A stretch of 64,000 nt of DNA from Bradyrhizobium sp. Tv2a-2 (GCF_000472425.1 NZ_AXAI01000015.1:62001-126000); one strand, 5' to 3'; positions 55,507 through 64,000 are shown, numbered from the stretch's first letter. The notes: generated by a model from the letters alone, not told the origin. A program made the numbers and translations.

Positions 55507-56280
55507 ATGCGCATCCTCTGCACCAATGATGACGGCATTCATGCGCCTGGGCTGAAGGTCATTGAGGAGATTGCGCGCGCGCTCTCCGGTGACGTCTGGG
55601 TGGTGGCGCCGGAGCTCGACCAGTCGGGCGTGTCGCATTCGCTGTCGCTGAACGATCCCCTGCGGCTGCGCGAGGTGACGCCGCGCCATTTCGCGGTGCG
55701 CGGCACGCCGACCGATTGCGTCATCATGGGCGCGCGCCACGTCCTGCTGCCCAAGCTGCCCGACCTCGTGCTGTCGGGCGTCAACAGGGGCCGCAACGTC
55801 GCGGAAGACGTGGTCTATTCCGGCACCATCGCGGGCGCTCTCGAAGGGACCATTCTCGGCCTGCCGTCCTTCGCGCTGTCGCAGGAATTTTCCGTGGAGA
55901 CACGCGACAAGCCGCTATGGAACACCGCGACGACATTCGCCCCCGACATCCTGCGCAAGGTGATCGCGGCGGGCGTGCCGAAGAACACGGTGATCAACAT
56001 CAACTTCCCAGCCTGCGTGCCGGAGGAGGTGAAGGGCATCCGCGTCACCCGCCAGGGCAAGCGCAATCTCGGCTTTCTGAAGGTTGACCAGCGTCGCGAC
56101 GGGCGCGGCAATCCCTATTTCTGGATCGGCTTCGAGCGCGCCGCGATGCTGGATGCGCCGGAGGAGGGGACCGATCTCGCAGCACTCGCCGCCCGCTACG
56201 TCTCGGTGACGCCGCTGCGGCTCGACCGCACCGACGAGGCGTTTTCCGAAGCACTGGGCAACGTGTTGAAGGAAGGTTGA
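55507..56280 (+). CDS. surE: 5'/3'-nucleotidase SurE
   Basis: A 257-residue metal-dependent phosphatase of nucleoside monophosphates. RILCTNDDGIHAPGLKV (Asp8-Asp9 metal site), DQSGVSHSLSL, VLSGVNRGRNVAED (Asn ligand) and SGTIAGALEGTI are intact. The ATG directly opens the family sequence. It is usually next to pcm in stationary-phase survival loci; here 840 bp with a response regulator gene come between them. Confidence 0.96.
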   Translation: MRILCTNDDGIHAPGLKVIEEIARALSGDVWVVAPELDQSGVSHSLSLNDPLRLREVTPRHFAVRGTPTDCVIMGARHVLLPKLPDLVLSGVNRGRNVAEDVVYSGTIAGALEGTILGLPSFALSQEFSVETRDKPLWNTATTFAPDILRKVIAAGVPKNTVININFPACVPEEVKGIRVTRQGKRNLGFLKVDQRRDGRGNPYFWIGFERAAMLDAPEEGTDLAALAARYVSVTPLRLDRTDEAFSEALGNVLKEG

Positions 56281-56292
56281 AGGCCGCGGCGA

Positions 56293-56326
56293 CGCCAGCA
56301 GCTTGATTGAGGTCAAGTTGCTGGCG
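56293..56326 (+). terminator. Long hairpin after surE containing a FixK-like core
   Basis: A 14-bp stem (56293-56306 with 56313-56326, one G-T wobble) has the loop TTGAGG. The core reads TTGA-N6-TCAA (56303-56316), which fits an FNR/FixK half-site pair. The long stem right after surE favours a transcript-end hairpin, although there is no T-tract. Confidence 0.6.
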
Positions 56327-56443
56327 GCCCTTCCGTCAGTCAAGACGTGAGGCATTAATAAAATACAGAGGCAGGCTTACGCAGGCCTTGTTGCTAGCTC
56401 TTGTTGCTAGCTCTTGTGGCAAGCGGGAATTGTTGGGCTTGCG

Positions 56444-56821
56444 TCATGCCTGCGTGCCGCGCAACGCACTGTCAATGGCCTTGCCCAGCGTTTCGACCTG
56501 AAATGGCTTCTGCAGCGCCGGACGATCACGATATTCTTCGGGAAGCCCCGAGGAGCCGTAACCAGTCGCGAAGATGAAGGGGCGGTTGCGTGCCTTGATC
56601 AAGTCGGCGACGGGCGAGATCACCTTGCCATTGACGTTCACGTCGAGGATGGCGAGGTCATAGTAGATGGTCTGCGCGAGCCGGATCGCCTCGTTGATTT
56701 CGCCGGCCTCTGCTGCGACGGTGTAGCCGAGCTCCTCCAGCATGTCGGCGACCATCATCCTGATCATAACCTCGTCCTCGACGAGGAGCACCGAGCCGCG
56801 CGGCGGCCGCGTCGCTGTCAT
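56444..56821 (-). CDS. Single-domain response regulator, FAT GUY type
   Basis: A 125-residue receiver domain without an output domain. SVLLVEDEVMIRMMVADML carries the acidic pair, LAILDVNVNGK the phospho-accepting Asp (about residue 55), and QKPFQVETL the conserved Lys. PFIFATGYGSSGLP contains the FATGY signature of the alphaproteobacterial FAT GUY family, known members of which modulate the PhyR-EcfG general stress pathway. An EcfG-consensus promoter lies about 150 bp upstream. It is inserted on the opposite strand between surE and pcm. No histidine kinase is in the window. Confidence 0.92.
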   Translation of the reverse strand: MTATRPPRGSVLLVEDEVMIRMMVADMLEELGYTVAAEAGEINEAIRLAQTIYYDLAILDVNVNGKVISPVADLIKARNRPFIFATGYGSSGLPEEYRDRPALQKPFQVETLGKAIDSALRGTQA

Positions 56822-56979
56822 GCTATTGATTCCCTGGCATTGGTCCGTTGCCCATCACGGCTCCGCCAAAAGATCTCTCGGAGCGGTCCTTTAGAGAAGC
56901 ACTTTCGGGGAACGTTCGCAAATACCGATCGACGGTGCAACGCATTGGTGGTGCAAGCTGATTGATCGCAACGGTCTTC

Positions 56980-57004
56980 AACGCCAAGCTGTCCAAATGG
57001 TTCC
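56980..57004 (-). promoter_or_regulatory. EcfG-type (general stress sigma) promoter
   Basis: On the minus strand GGAAC (57004-57000), a 16-bp spacer and CGTT (56983-56980) match the EcfG consensus exactly. It points at the FAT GUY regulator, whose ATG is about 160 bp downstream, giving a rather long leader. The region 56822-57120 holds no gene. Confidence 0.6.
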
Positions 57005-57120
57005 GGCAGCGGAACACTGATTCGAGGGCAAACGCCTGTGCAATCATCGATTTTTATTGCATCGAGCTTCATCTGCGGTTGTCAGGATCCTTCGAAAGGT
57101 TGCGGAAAGCGAGACCTAAT

Positions 57121-57774
57121 ATGTCGGCGAAAGCGACCACTCCTCCGGAAAAAATGATGTTCCAGCTGACGCTGCGGCGGCGCGGCATCAGCGAGCAGGC
57201 GGTGCTGCGCGCCATGGAAGAGGTGCCGCGCGAAGCATTTGTCCAGGAGCGCGATCGGGCCGACGCCTATCGCGACAGCGCGCTCGGCATCGCTTGCGGT
57301 CAGACGATCAGCCAGCCCTTTGTGGTCGCCTATATGACCGAGCAGCTCAAGCTGACCAAAGCCCACCGCGTGCTCGAGATCGGCACCGGCTCCGGCTACC
57401 AGGCCGCGGTGCTGTCGCGCCTGGCCGCCCATGTTGTCACTATCGAGCGCTTCCGCACCCTTGCCGACTCTGCGCGGCGGCTGCTGGAGGCGCGTGGCTA
57501 CCACAATGTCGAGGTGATGCTGGGTGACGGCTTTGCGGTGCCAGAGCAGCTCGGCCGGTTCGACCGCATCATCGTCACTGCGGCGATGACGGAATTGCCG
57601 GAGGAGCTGGTGCAGCGGCTGGAGCCCGCCGGCATCTTGATTGCCCCGGTCGGGCCCCACCATGGCGTGCAGACGCTGGTCCGCGTAGTCAGGACCGCGA
57701 CCGGTTTCGACCGCAAGGAACTGGTCGATGTGCGCTTCGTGCCGGCGCTGCCCGGCATCGCCCAGCAGCTCTGA
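57121..57774 (+). CDS. pcm: Protein-L-isoaspartate O-methyltransferase
   Basis: A 217-residue SAM-dependent repair enzyme for damaged Asp/Asn residues. GQTISQPFVVAYMTEQL (substrate site), VLEIGTGSGYQAAVLSRL (SAM motif I) and DRIIVTAAMTELPEELVQRL are intact. ATG 57121 opens a family-like start. It precedes the nlpD-like gene with a 119-bp gap. Confidence 0.95.
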   Translation: MSAKATTPPEKMMFQLTLRRRGISEQAVLRAMEEVPREAFVQERDRADAYRDSALGIACGQTISQPFVVAYMTEQLKLTKAHRVLEIGTGSGYQAAVLSRLAAHVVTIERFRTLADSARRLLEARGYHNVEVMLGDGFAVPEQLGRFDRIIVTAAMTELPEELVQRLEPAGILIAPVGPHHGVQTLVRVVRTATGFDRKELVDVRFVPALPGIAQQL

Positions 57775-57893
57775 TGGTCCGGTCGAAATCCGGATCGGTT
57801 GTGACGCCAACGTCTTATTGGAAGGGTTAAGCGGTTATTTACTGGGGCGGTGTTTACTCAAATCGGTATTTTGTTGCGTACGAGTGAGTAACC

Positions 57894-59318
57894 ATGTCCC
57901 TAGTCGCCGAGTTGCTTTGCTCGCGCCGCGTGCCGCACGCCGCGGTGTTGGCGCTGGTCTCGTTCGCTTTTGCCGGCTGCAGCGCCGACACGTCGAGCCG
58001 ATTTTCCCAGACCACGTTAGGCAATCCCTTTAACTATCAGCCCGAAGCCACCGGCTCCGTGCCATCAGCGGCGCCCGCGCCGCAGGTCGAGCGACAGGAG
58101 CTGCCGCAATATGCCCGCCCGCATCCCTACGCCTCCTCGGCCTCTGGCGCGCCACCCGTTGTCGCCGCGCCGCAGTCCTATCCGAGCGCCAATGCCGGCG
58201 TGTCCGGGGGCGGGCGGGGGATGGCCTCCTACACCCCGCCTGTCAATAATTACGCGCCGCCGGCCCAGCCGCATCTCGAAACGACCGGCAGCGTGCCGCC
58301 GCGCTCCGTCGCTGCTGCTCCACGCCCGGCCCATATCAAGATCATCGTCGGCACCAGCGACACGCTGGAGATAGTGGCGCACCGCTATCACGTCACGCCG
58401 GCTGCGATCATGGCGGCCAATGGCTACAAGGGACCGCGGACCTTGTCGCCGGGACAGTCGCTCTTGGTCCCACAGCCAGCCACGCCCGCAACAACCGCCG
58501 CGGCTCCAGTACCGGCCGCGCCAGTCGCCGCTTTGGCTCCGGCAACACCCGCGCGCCCGGCGACCAAGCCGGTCGCGGTTGCTGCTGCCCCCATGGCCGC
58601 CGCTACCATCCATGTGGTGAACCATGGCGATACGCTGCACAGCATCGCTCGTCGCTACCATGTGTCGGTTGGCGAACTCGCCCACGCCAACAATCTCGAT
58701 ACCGGCGCCAAGCTGAAGCTTGGCAGTCGCCTCAACGTACCGGGCAAGGTTGCCGCAACTGCTGTGGCCGCGGCGTCTGTCGCGGCGCCGCAGCTGGTAG
58801 CCGCAGCACCCGTGGTCGCGCCCAAGCTCGCGGCGGCGGCTGCGCCACAGCAGAGCGCGCGGCTCGCCCAGGCAAGTCCCGCAGCCGAGGACGGTGCGCC
58901 GGAACCCGCGATCAAGGCGAGCGAGGCCACCGGCGCGCTGCCGACCTTCCGCTGGCCGGTGCGCGGCAAGGTGATCGCAAGCTACGGCGCCAAGACCAAC
59001 GGCAAGTCCAATGATGGCATCAACCTCGCGGTGCCCGAAGGGACGCCGGTCAAGGCCGCCGAAGACGGCGTGGTCGCCTATGCCGGCAACGAGCTCAAGG
59101 GATACGGCAACCTTGTCCTGGTGCGGCACGCCAACGGCTATGTCACCGCGTATGCCCATGCGAGTGAGCTGCTGGTGAAGCGCGGAGACACCATCAAGCG
59201 CGGCCAGGTCATTGCCAAGTCGGGTCAATCGGGGGAAGTGGCGTCGCCGCAGCTCCACTTCGAGATCCGCAAGGGATCGTCCCCGGTTGACCCGCTGCAA
59301 TTCCTCAACGGGGCGTGA
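57894..59318 (+). CDS. NlpD/EnvC-like LysM-LytM lipoprotein
   Basis: A 474-residue outer-envelope protein. The lipobox FAFAGC puts the lipid Cys near residue 29. Two LysM domains (about 145-190, TLEIVAHRYHVTPAAIMAAN; about 240-285, TLHSIARRYHVSVGELAHAN) bind glycan. The C-terminal M23/LytM domain begins KVIASYGAKTNGKSNDGINL. The usual HxxxD metal motif reads NDGIN, and the HxH motif reads QLH, so zinc ligands are lost. It is therefore probably a non-catalytic activator of septal amidases like E. coli NlpD. Ala/Pro linkers separate the domains. The position after surE-pcm matches nlpD. Confidence 0.92.
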   Translation: MSLVAELLCSRRVPHAAVLALVSFAFAGCSADTSSRFSQTTLGNPFNYQPEATGSVPSAAPAPQVERQELPQYARPHPYASSASGAPPVVAAPQSYPSANAGVSGGGRGMASYTPPVNNYAPPAQPHLETTGSVPPRSVAAAPRPAHIKIIVGTSDTLEIVAHRYHVTPAAIMAANGYKGPRTLSPGQSLLVPQPATPATTAAAPVPAAPVAALAPATPARPATKPVAVAAAPMAAATIHVVNHGDTLHSIARRYHVSVGELAHANNLDTGAKLKLGSRLNVPGKVAATAVAAASVAAPQLVAAAPVVAPKLAAAAAPQQSARLAQASPAAEDGAPEPAIKASEATGALPTFRWPVRGKVIASYGAKTNGKSNDGINLAVPEGTPVKAAEDGVVAYAGNELKGYGNLVLVRHANGYVTAYAHASELLVKRGDTIKRGQVIAKSGQSGEVASPQLHFEIRKGSSPVDPLQFLNGA

Positions 59319-59325
59319 GACTTGC

Positions 59326-60297
59326 TCACGTCTCGCTAAGCTTCACGCCCAGTCGACCGGCGAGTTCCTGGATGAACTGCCAGGCCACGCGGCCCGAACG
59401 TGAGCCGCGGGTGGTTGCCCATTCCAGGGCCTCGCGTTCCAGCTCCTCGTCGGCGAGCTTGATACCGAAATGACCGCAATAGCCCCGCACCATGGCGAGA
59501 TATTCGTCCTGGCTGCAGCGGTGGAAGCCGAGCCATAGGCCGAAGCGGTCGGACAGCGACACCTTCTCCTCGACCGCTTCGCCAGGGTTGATCGCCGTCG
59601 AGCGCTCATTCTCGATCATCTCGCGCGCAAGCAGGTGGCGGCGGTTGGAGGTGGCGTAGAGGATGACGTTGTCGGGCCGGCCCTCGATGCCGCCCTCCAG
59701 AACGGCCTTCAGCGACTTGTAGGACGCATCGTTGCCGTCGAAGGAGAGGTCGTCGCAGAACACGATGAAGTGGAATTGGGAGGCGCGCAGAAGCTCCATC
59801 AAGGAGGGCAGGCTCTCGATGTCCTCGCGGTGGATCTCGATCAGCTTCAGCCGGTCGGCCGGCTTGCGGTCGAGATTGATGCTGGCATGCGCGGCCTTCA
59901 CCAGCGAGGATTTGCCCATGCCGCGGGCGCCCCACAGGAGCGCGTTGTTCGCCGGCAGCCCGTTGGCGAACCGCTCCGTATTCTCGATCAGGATGTCGCG
60001 CATCCGGTCGATGCCCTTGAGCAGCGTCAGTTCGACGCGGCTGACGCGCGGGACGGTGCTCAAGCGCCCGTCGGGGTGCCAGACAAAGGCGTCGGCTTCG
60101 GCAAAGGAGTATGGCTTCGGCGGCCTGGGCGTGTTGGCCGCGAGGTGGGCGCCAATGGCCTCCAGCGCTGCAGCGATCCTGGCGGAATGGTCGTCGGCGT
60201 CTCGGGCGGGGGCGCGCTTTGCCGCAGGTTTGGCGGACTTTTTCGCAACCGCCTTGCGGGCGGTCACAGTAGCGGTTTTGCGGGTCATTTTTGACAT
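59326..60297 (-). CDS. DUF815 AAA-type ATPase
   Basis: A 323-residue protein. The N-terminal 35 residues are Lys/Ala-rich. Walker A is LLWGARGMGKSSLVKA (about residues 118-133), Walker B FIVFCDDLSF, and a sensor-like NVILYATSNRRHL follows. AWQFIQELAGRL lies at the end. DUF815 ATPases have no settled function. It faces nlpD tail to tail with an 8-bp gap and is divergent from yajC. Confidence 0.9.
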   Translation of the reverse strand: MSKMTRKTATVTARKAVAKKSAKPAAKRAPARDADDHSARIAAALEAIGAHLAANTPRPPKPYSFAEADAFVWHPDGRLSTVPRVSRVELTLLKGIDRMRDILIENTERFANGLPANNALLWGARGMGKSSLVKAAHASINLDRKPADRLKLIEIHREDIESLPSLMELLRASQFHFIVFCDDLSFDGNDASYKSLKAVLEGGIEGRPDNVILYATSNRRHLLAREMIENERSTAINPGEAVEEKVSLSDRFGLWLGFHRCSQDEYLAMVRGYCGHFGIKLADEELEREALEWATTRGSRSGRVAWQFIQELAGRLGVKLSET

Positions 60298-60485
60298 TCG
60301 TTATTTTCCTGACCGCGGAGGCTTTATCGAGCCTTTTCAAGGCCCGCAAGCGGCCCCAAATCAGGGGTGGGCGGCGTTGCAATTGGGACCGCGGCCGCTA
60401 TAGTCCGCGCGAATTTCCCGGGACCGGCGCCTGCTGATAGGCCTTGCCGGCCCGTTGCCGTCCCATAAAGGATTAGGAACTCCCG

Positions 60486-60842
60486 ATGCTGATTACCCCC
60501 GCCTATGCCCAGGCCGCGGCCGGCGGCGACACCAACAGCATGTTGATGTCGCTTTTGCCCTTCGCGCTGATCTTCGTGATCATGTACTTCCTGATCCTGC
60601 GCCCGCAGCAGAAGAAGGTTAAGGACCACAATGAGCTGGTCAAGAACATCCGCCGGGGCGACACCGTCGTCACCTCCGGCGGGCTGGTCGGCAAGGTGAC
60701 CAAGGTCGTCGACGACGACCAGATCGAATTTGAAATCTCCGATGGCGTTCGCGTCCGGCAGATGCGCCAGATGATCTCCGGCGTACGCGCCAAGGGCGAA
60801 CCGGCAAAGGGCGAGGCCAAGGACGAGGCGTCCGCGAGCTGA
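60486..60842 (+). CDS. yajC: Sec translocase accessory subunit YajC
   Basis: A 118-residue inner-membrane protein of the SecDF-YajC complex. One helix lies near residues 20-40 (LLPFALIFVIMYFLILRPQQ), with the diagnostic RPQQKKVKDH next to it. A basic-acidic cytosolic domain (RRGDTVVTSGGLVGKV) follows. secD starts 39 bp downstream. Confidence 0.97.
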   Translation: MLITPAYAQAAAGGDTNSMLMSLLPFALIFVIMYFLILRPQQKKVKDHNELVKNIRRGDTVVTSGGLVGKVTKVVDDDQIEFEISDGVRVRQMRQMISGVRAKGEPAKGEAKDEASAS

Positions 60843-60881
60843 TCGCGCGTCCCGGATTCCGCTTCTTAAAGAGAACCCCCG

Positions 60882-62480
60882 ATGTTGTATTTCACGCGGT
60901 GGAAGGCGCTCGGCATCATCCTGACGGCGCTCGTGGTGTGCCTGTGCGCCGTGCCGAACTTCTTTCCTGAGGCCACCGTCAAGAACTGGCCGCTCTGGGC
61001 GCAGCGGCGCCTGGTGCTCGGGCTCGATCTGCAGGGCGGTTCCTATCTGCTGCTCGAGGTCGATTCCAACTATATAAAGAAGGAAAAGCTCGACCAGATC
61101 CGCGACGATGTGCGGCGGACTCTGCGCGATGCCAAGATCGGCTATACCGGCCTGGCCAGCAAGGGCGATGCGGTCGAGGTGCGGGTCAAGGATACCGATC
61201 TGCAGACGGCGCTGTCCAAGCTGCGCGACCTGTCGCAACCGCTCGGCGGCTTGCTCGGATCCAGCGGCCAGCGCTCGCTGGACATGATCGACGCCGGCGG
61301 CGGGCTGATCCGGCTGACGGTGCCGCCGGCTGCAATCAACGAGCGCATCCGCCAGACCATCGAGCAGTCGATCCAGATCGTGGAGCGCCGCGTCAACCAG
61401 CTCGGCACCGTCGAGCCGGTGATCCAGCGCCAGGGCACCGACCGCATCCTGGTGCAGGTGCCGGGCCTGCAGGACCCGACCCGGCTGAAGGACCTGCTTG
61501 GCAAGACGGCCAAAATGGAATTCCGCATGGTCGACACCAGCGTGTCGCCGGACCAGGCGCAGCAGGGCAACCTGCCGCCTGACTCCGAACTCCTGATGAG
61601 TGCGTCCTCCCCGAAGGTGCCCTATGTGGTCAAGAAGCAGGTGCTGGTGACCGGCGGCGATCTAACGGATGCGCAGACTGCGTTTGATCCGCGCACCGGC
61701 GAGCCGGTCGTCAGCTTCAAGTTCAATTCGTCCGGTTCGCGCAAGTTTGCGCTGGCGACCACCGAGAATGTCGGTCAGCCCTTCGCCATTATTCTCGACA
61801 ACGAGGTCATCTCGGCGCCCGTGATCCGCGAGCCGATCACCGGCGGGCAGGGGCAGATCTCGGGCAATTTCACCGTTCAGTCCGCCAACGACCTGGCAAT
61901 CCTGCTCCGCGCCGGTGCGCTGCCGGCGCCGCTGACGGTGATCGAGGAGCGAACCGTCGGTCCCGGCCTCGGCGCGGACTCGATCGCGAAGGGAGAGCTC
62001 GCGGCCTATGTCGGCGCGATCATGGTCATCGTGTTCATGCTGCTGACCTACCGGCTGTTCGGCCTGTTCGCCAACATCGCCGTCATGATCAACGTCGCCA
62101 TGATCTTCGGCCTGCTGTCGCTGCTCAATGCGACACTCACCCTGCCGGGCATCGCCGGCATCGTACTCACGGTCGGCATCGCGGTCGACTCCAACGTGCT
62201 GATCTATGAGCGCATCCGCGAGGAACTGCGCGGCGGGCGCAACGCCATCTCGGCGATCGACGCCGGCTTCAAGCGGGCGCTGGCCACGATCCTGGACTCC
62301 AACATCACCACCTTCATCGCCGCCGCGGTGCTGTTCTATATCGGCACCGGCCCGGTGCGCGGCTTCGCCGTCACGCTCGGCATCGGCATTCTCACCACTG
62401 TTTTCACCGCCTTTACCCTGACCCGGCTGATCGTCGCCTGGTGGGTGCGCTGGAAGCGGCCACAAACCGTGCCGATCTAG
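60882..62480 (+). CDS. secD: Protein translocase subunit SecD
   Basis: A 532-residue, six-helix RND-type subunit that uses the proton gradient to pull secreted proteins. LGLDLQGGSYLLLEV (D1), a large periplasmic P1 domain (about 40-350), and VLTVGIAVDSNVLIYERIREELR in helix 4 (D4-D5) with the proton-path Asp are present. secF starts 11 bp after its stop. Confidence 0.97.
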   Translation: MLYFTRWKALGIILTALVVCLCAVPNFFPEATVKNWPLWAQRRLVLGLDLQGGSYLLLEVDSNYIKKEKLDQIRDDVRRTLRDAKIGYTGLASKGDAVEVRVKDTDLQTALSKLRDLSQPLGGLLGSSGQRSLDMIDAGGGLIRLTVPPAAINERIRQTIEQSIQIVERRVNQLGTVEPVIQRQGTDRILVQVPGLQDPTRLKDLLGKTAKMEFRMVDTSVSPDQAQQGNLPPDSELLMSASSPKVPYVVKKQVLVTGGDLTDAQTAFDPRTGEPVVSFKFNSSGSRKFALATTENVGQPFAIILDNEVISAPVIREPITGGQGQISGNFTVQSANDLAILLRAGALPAPLTVIEERTVGPGLGADSIAKGELAAYVGAIMVIVFMLLTYRLFGLFANIAVMINVAMIFGLLSLLNATLTLPGIAGIVLTVGIAVDSNVLIYERIREELRGGRNAISAIDAGFKRALATILDSNITTFIAAAVLFYIGTGPVRGFAVTLGIGILTTVFTAFTLTRLIVAWWVRWKRPQTVPI

Positions 62481-62491
62481 GAAACGCGGCT

Positions 62492-63517
62492 GTGACTCAC
62501 ATCGTTCTGATCTCTCTCGGCGTTCTCATTGCCGTGCTGGCCGTCGTCAGCGCGCTCGGCATCCTGCCGCCCTTGCGCATTGTTCCCGACGACACGCATT
62601 TCGATTTCACCCAGTTCCGCCGCATCAGTTTTCCGATCTCGGCGATGTTGTCGATCATCGCGATCACGCTGTTCTTCACCCATGGGCTGAATTTCGGCAT
62701 CGACTTCAAGGGCGGCACGCTGCTCGAGGTCCGCGCCAAATCGGGCACCGCCGACATTGCCGGCATGCGTGGGAGCCTAAGCACGCTCGGTCTCGGTGAA
62801 ATCCAGCTGCAGCAGTTCGGCGGGCCGGACGAGGTCTTGATCCGTGTCGCGGAGCAGCCCGGCGGCGACGCCGCGCAGCAGGAGGCGGTGAACAAGGTGC
62901 GCGGCGCGCTTGGCGACACCGTCGACTACCGCCGCGTCGAGGTGGTTGGTCCTCGCGTCTCCGGCGAACTTCTGGCTTACGGCATGCTCGGCCTGATGCT
63001 CGCGATCATCTCGATCCTGGTCTATCTCTGGTTCCGCTTTGAGTGGCAGTTCGCGCTCGGCGCCATGATCGCCAACGTCCACGACATCGTGCTGACCATC
63101 GGCTTCATGTCGATCTCGCAGGTCGATTTCGACCTCACCAGCATCGCGGCGCTGCTGACCATTCTCGGCTATTCGCTCAACGATACGGTCGTGATCTACG
63201 ACCGCATCAGGGAAATGCTGCGGCGCTACAAGAAAATGCCGATGCCACAGCTGTTGAACGAATCGATCAACTCGACGCTGTCGCGCTCGATCATCACCCA
63301 TTTGACAGTCACGCTGGCCTTGCTCGCGCTCCTGTTGTTCGGCGGCCCCGCGATCCACAGCTTCACGGCAGTGATGATGTTCGGCGTCGTGCTGGTCGGT
63401 ACCTACACCTCGATCTTCATCGCGGCTCCGATCCTGATCTATCTCGGTGTCGGCACCCAGCGTGCCGAGGCGCAGGACGCGCCCGCGAAAAAGGCGAGCG
63501 CGCCGGCGAAGAAATAA
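62492..63517 (+). CDS. secF: Protein translocase subunit SecF
   Basis: A 341-residue, six-helix partner of SecD. GLNFGIDFKGGTLLEVR and LGYSLNDTVVIYDRIREMLR are family signatures. The start GTG 62492 follows AGGAAA by seven to eight bases; the open frame from 62441 overlaps secD and is untypical. The C-terminal tail is Lys/Ala-rich. Confidence 0.95.
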   Translation: MTHIVLISLGVLIAVLAVVSALGILPPLRIVPDDTHFDFTQFRRISFPISAMLSIIAITLFFTHGLNFGIDFKGGTLLEVRAKSGTADIAGMRGSLSTLGLGEIQLQQFGGPDEVLIRVAEQPGGDAAQQEAVNKVRGALGDTVDYRRVEVVGPRVSGELLAYGMLGLMLAIISILVYLWFRFEWQFALGAMIANVHDIVLTIGFMSISQVDFDLTSIAALLTILGYSLNDTVVIYDRIREMLRRYKKMPMPQLLNESINSTLSRSIITHLTVTLALLALLLFGGPAIHSFTAVMMFGVVLVGTYTSIFIAAPILIYLGVGTQRAEAQDAPAKKASAPAKK

Positions 63518-63589
63518 GGCCGGCATGGACCGAAAATGGCGCCTCCGGACTTGACCCCGAGGCGGGAAGCTCGTTCTTCGGATCCCATC

Positions 63590-63973
63590 ATGGCTGACAG
63601 TTTCGACGCTCCCCATCTTCCGCGCTCGGCGGCCATCGACGCCTACGGCAATGGCGGCTTCGCCTTTGCCGGGATGTCGCATCGGGGCTCGCTGTTGTGT
63701 CTGCCGAATGCGGTGTGGGCGTGGGAGATCACAAAACCCGAGCAGATCGACAAATATTCGCTCGCGCGGGTGTTTGACGCGGCCAATTCCATCGACACCC
63801 TGATCATCGGCACCGGATCCGGGGTGTGGTTGCCGCCGCAGGATTTGCGCAACGCGCTGCGCGCGGTGCGGGTGGTGCTGGATACGATGCAGACCGGGCC
63901 GGCAATCCGTACCTACAACATCATGCTGGGCGAGCGGCGCCGTGTTGCGGCGGCGCTGATCGCGGTGCCATGA
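63590..63973 (+). CDS. Mth938-like domain protein (DUF498 family)
   Basis: A 127-residue protein. IDAYGNGGFAFAGMSHRGSL and DTLIIGTGSGVWLPPQDLR are typical of the Mth938/NDUFAF3 family. The mitochondrial relative helps assemble complex I; in bacteria the role is not settled. ATG 63590 is chosen for the family start. It lies 72 bp after secF and overlaps the next start by four bases. Confidence 0.85.
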   Translation: MADSFDAPHLPRSAAIDAYGNGGFAFAGMSHRGSLLCLPNAVWAWEITKPEQIDKYSLARVFDAANSIDTLIIGTGSGVWLPPQDLRNALRAVRVVLDTMQTGPAIRTYNIMLGERRRVAAALIAVP

Positions 63974-64000
63974 CCGATAGGGCCTCCGACGACAGGGGAG
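63970..64000 (+). CDS. Start of the next gene (truncated by window edge)
   Basis: An ATG overlapping the previous stop (ATGA) opens MTDRASDDRG and runs off the window. Too short to identify. In related genomes I recall a squalene/phytoene synthase-family gene here, but nothing visible proves it. Confidence 0.4.
   Translation, partial: MTDRASDDRG

Noticed and set aside
57775..57893. GGTCGAAATCC resembling a tRNA T-loop
   Set aside because: No acceptor stem, D-arm or anticodon arm can be drawn around it.
58111..59300. Large antisense frame over the nlpD-like gene
   Set aside because: Arg/Gly-rich shadow of a high-GC gene whose sense strand shows lipobox, LysM and LytM domains.

Overview
The window is high-GC, gene-dense alphaproteobacterial DNA. 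Its gene order (tpiA-secG-pyrG-kdsA-eno-ftsB-pdhA-pdhB-DUF5076-pdhC-lpdA, then xth-erpA-dgt-argS-SPOR-nagZ-scpA-scpB-tatABC-serS-surE-pcm-nlpD-yajC-secD-secF) and its dispersed palindromic repeats fit Bradyrhizobium or a close relative in the Nitrobacteraceae. That is inferred from recalled synteny and protein families, since no search could be run. No rRNA, tRNA, CRISPR array, insertion sequence or phage gene was seen.

Positions 1-6.6 kb look accessory. They hold the 3' part of a divergent aspartokinase in visibly AT-richer DNA, a small membrane-anchored protein of unknown function, a polytopic GT-C-like membrane protein, and a large secreted arylsulfatase. A perfect palindromic FixK/FNR box and a plausible -10 precede the sulfatase. 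Positions 6.6-13.8 kb carry a YihX-like HAD phosphatase, an FMN-dependent alpha-hydroxyacid dehydrogenase divergent from an Old Yellow Enzyme homologue, a CtpA-type protease, an MFS transporter divergent from a CGNR zinc-finger regulator, and a small secreted protein.

Positions 13.8-28.4 kb hold metabolic and secretion genes: ppiD-trpD-trpC-moaC on the minus strand, then tpiA, secG, pyrG, a NIPSNAP protein, kdsA with an overlapping MFS gene, queF divergent from eno, a quinone-reductase-like protein and a Tat-exported metallo-beta-lactamase-fold protein. Positions 28.5-39.9 kb hold an FMN reductase, ftsB, the complete pyruvate dehydrogenase operon (E1 alpha, lipoyl-E1 beta hybrid, DUF5076, E2, E3), a threonine synthase-like protein, an orphan Bug-type binding protein and ilvD overlapping an exoR homologue.

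Positions 40.7-64 kb run from a truncated GNAT pseudogene and xth through Fe-S assembly, dGTPase, ArgS, SPOR, NagZ, the ScpAB condensin partners, the Tat translocase, SerS, SurE, Pcm, an NlpD-like LytM protein, a DUF815 ATPase and the YajC-SecD-SecF module. Lineage-specific genes are inserted here: a Gly/His-rich secreted peptide, a Cys-rich secreted protein and, between surE and pcm, a FAT GUY-type single-domain response regulator with an EcfG-type promoter upstream.

I found no clear new multi-gene system. The best leads are regulatory: the FixK box on the sulfatase gene and the EcfG-like promoter on the FAT GUY regulator.
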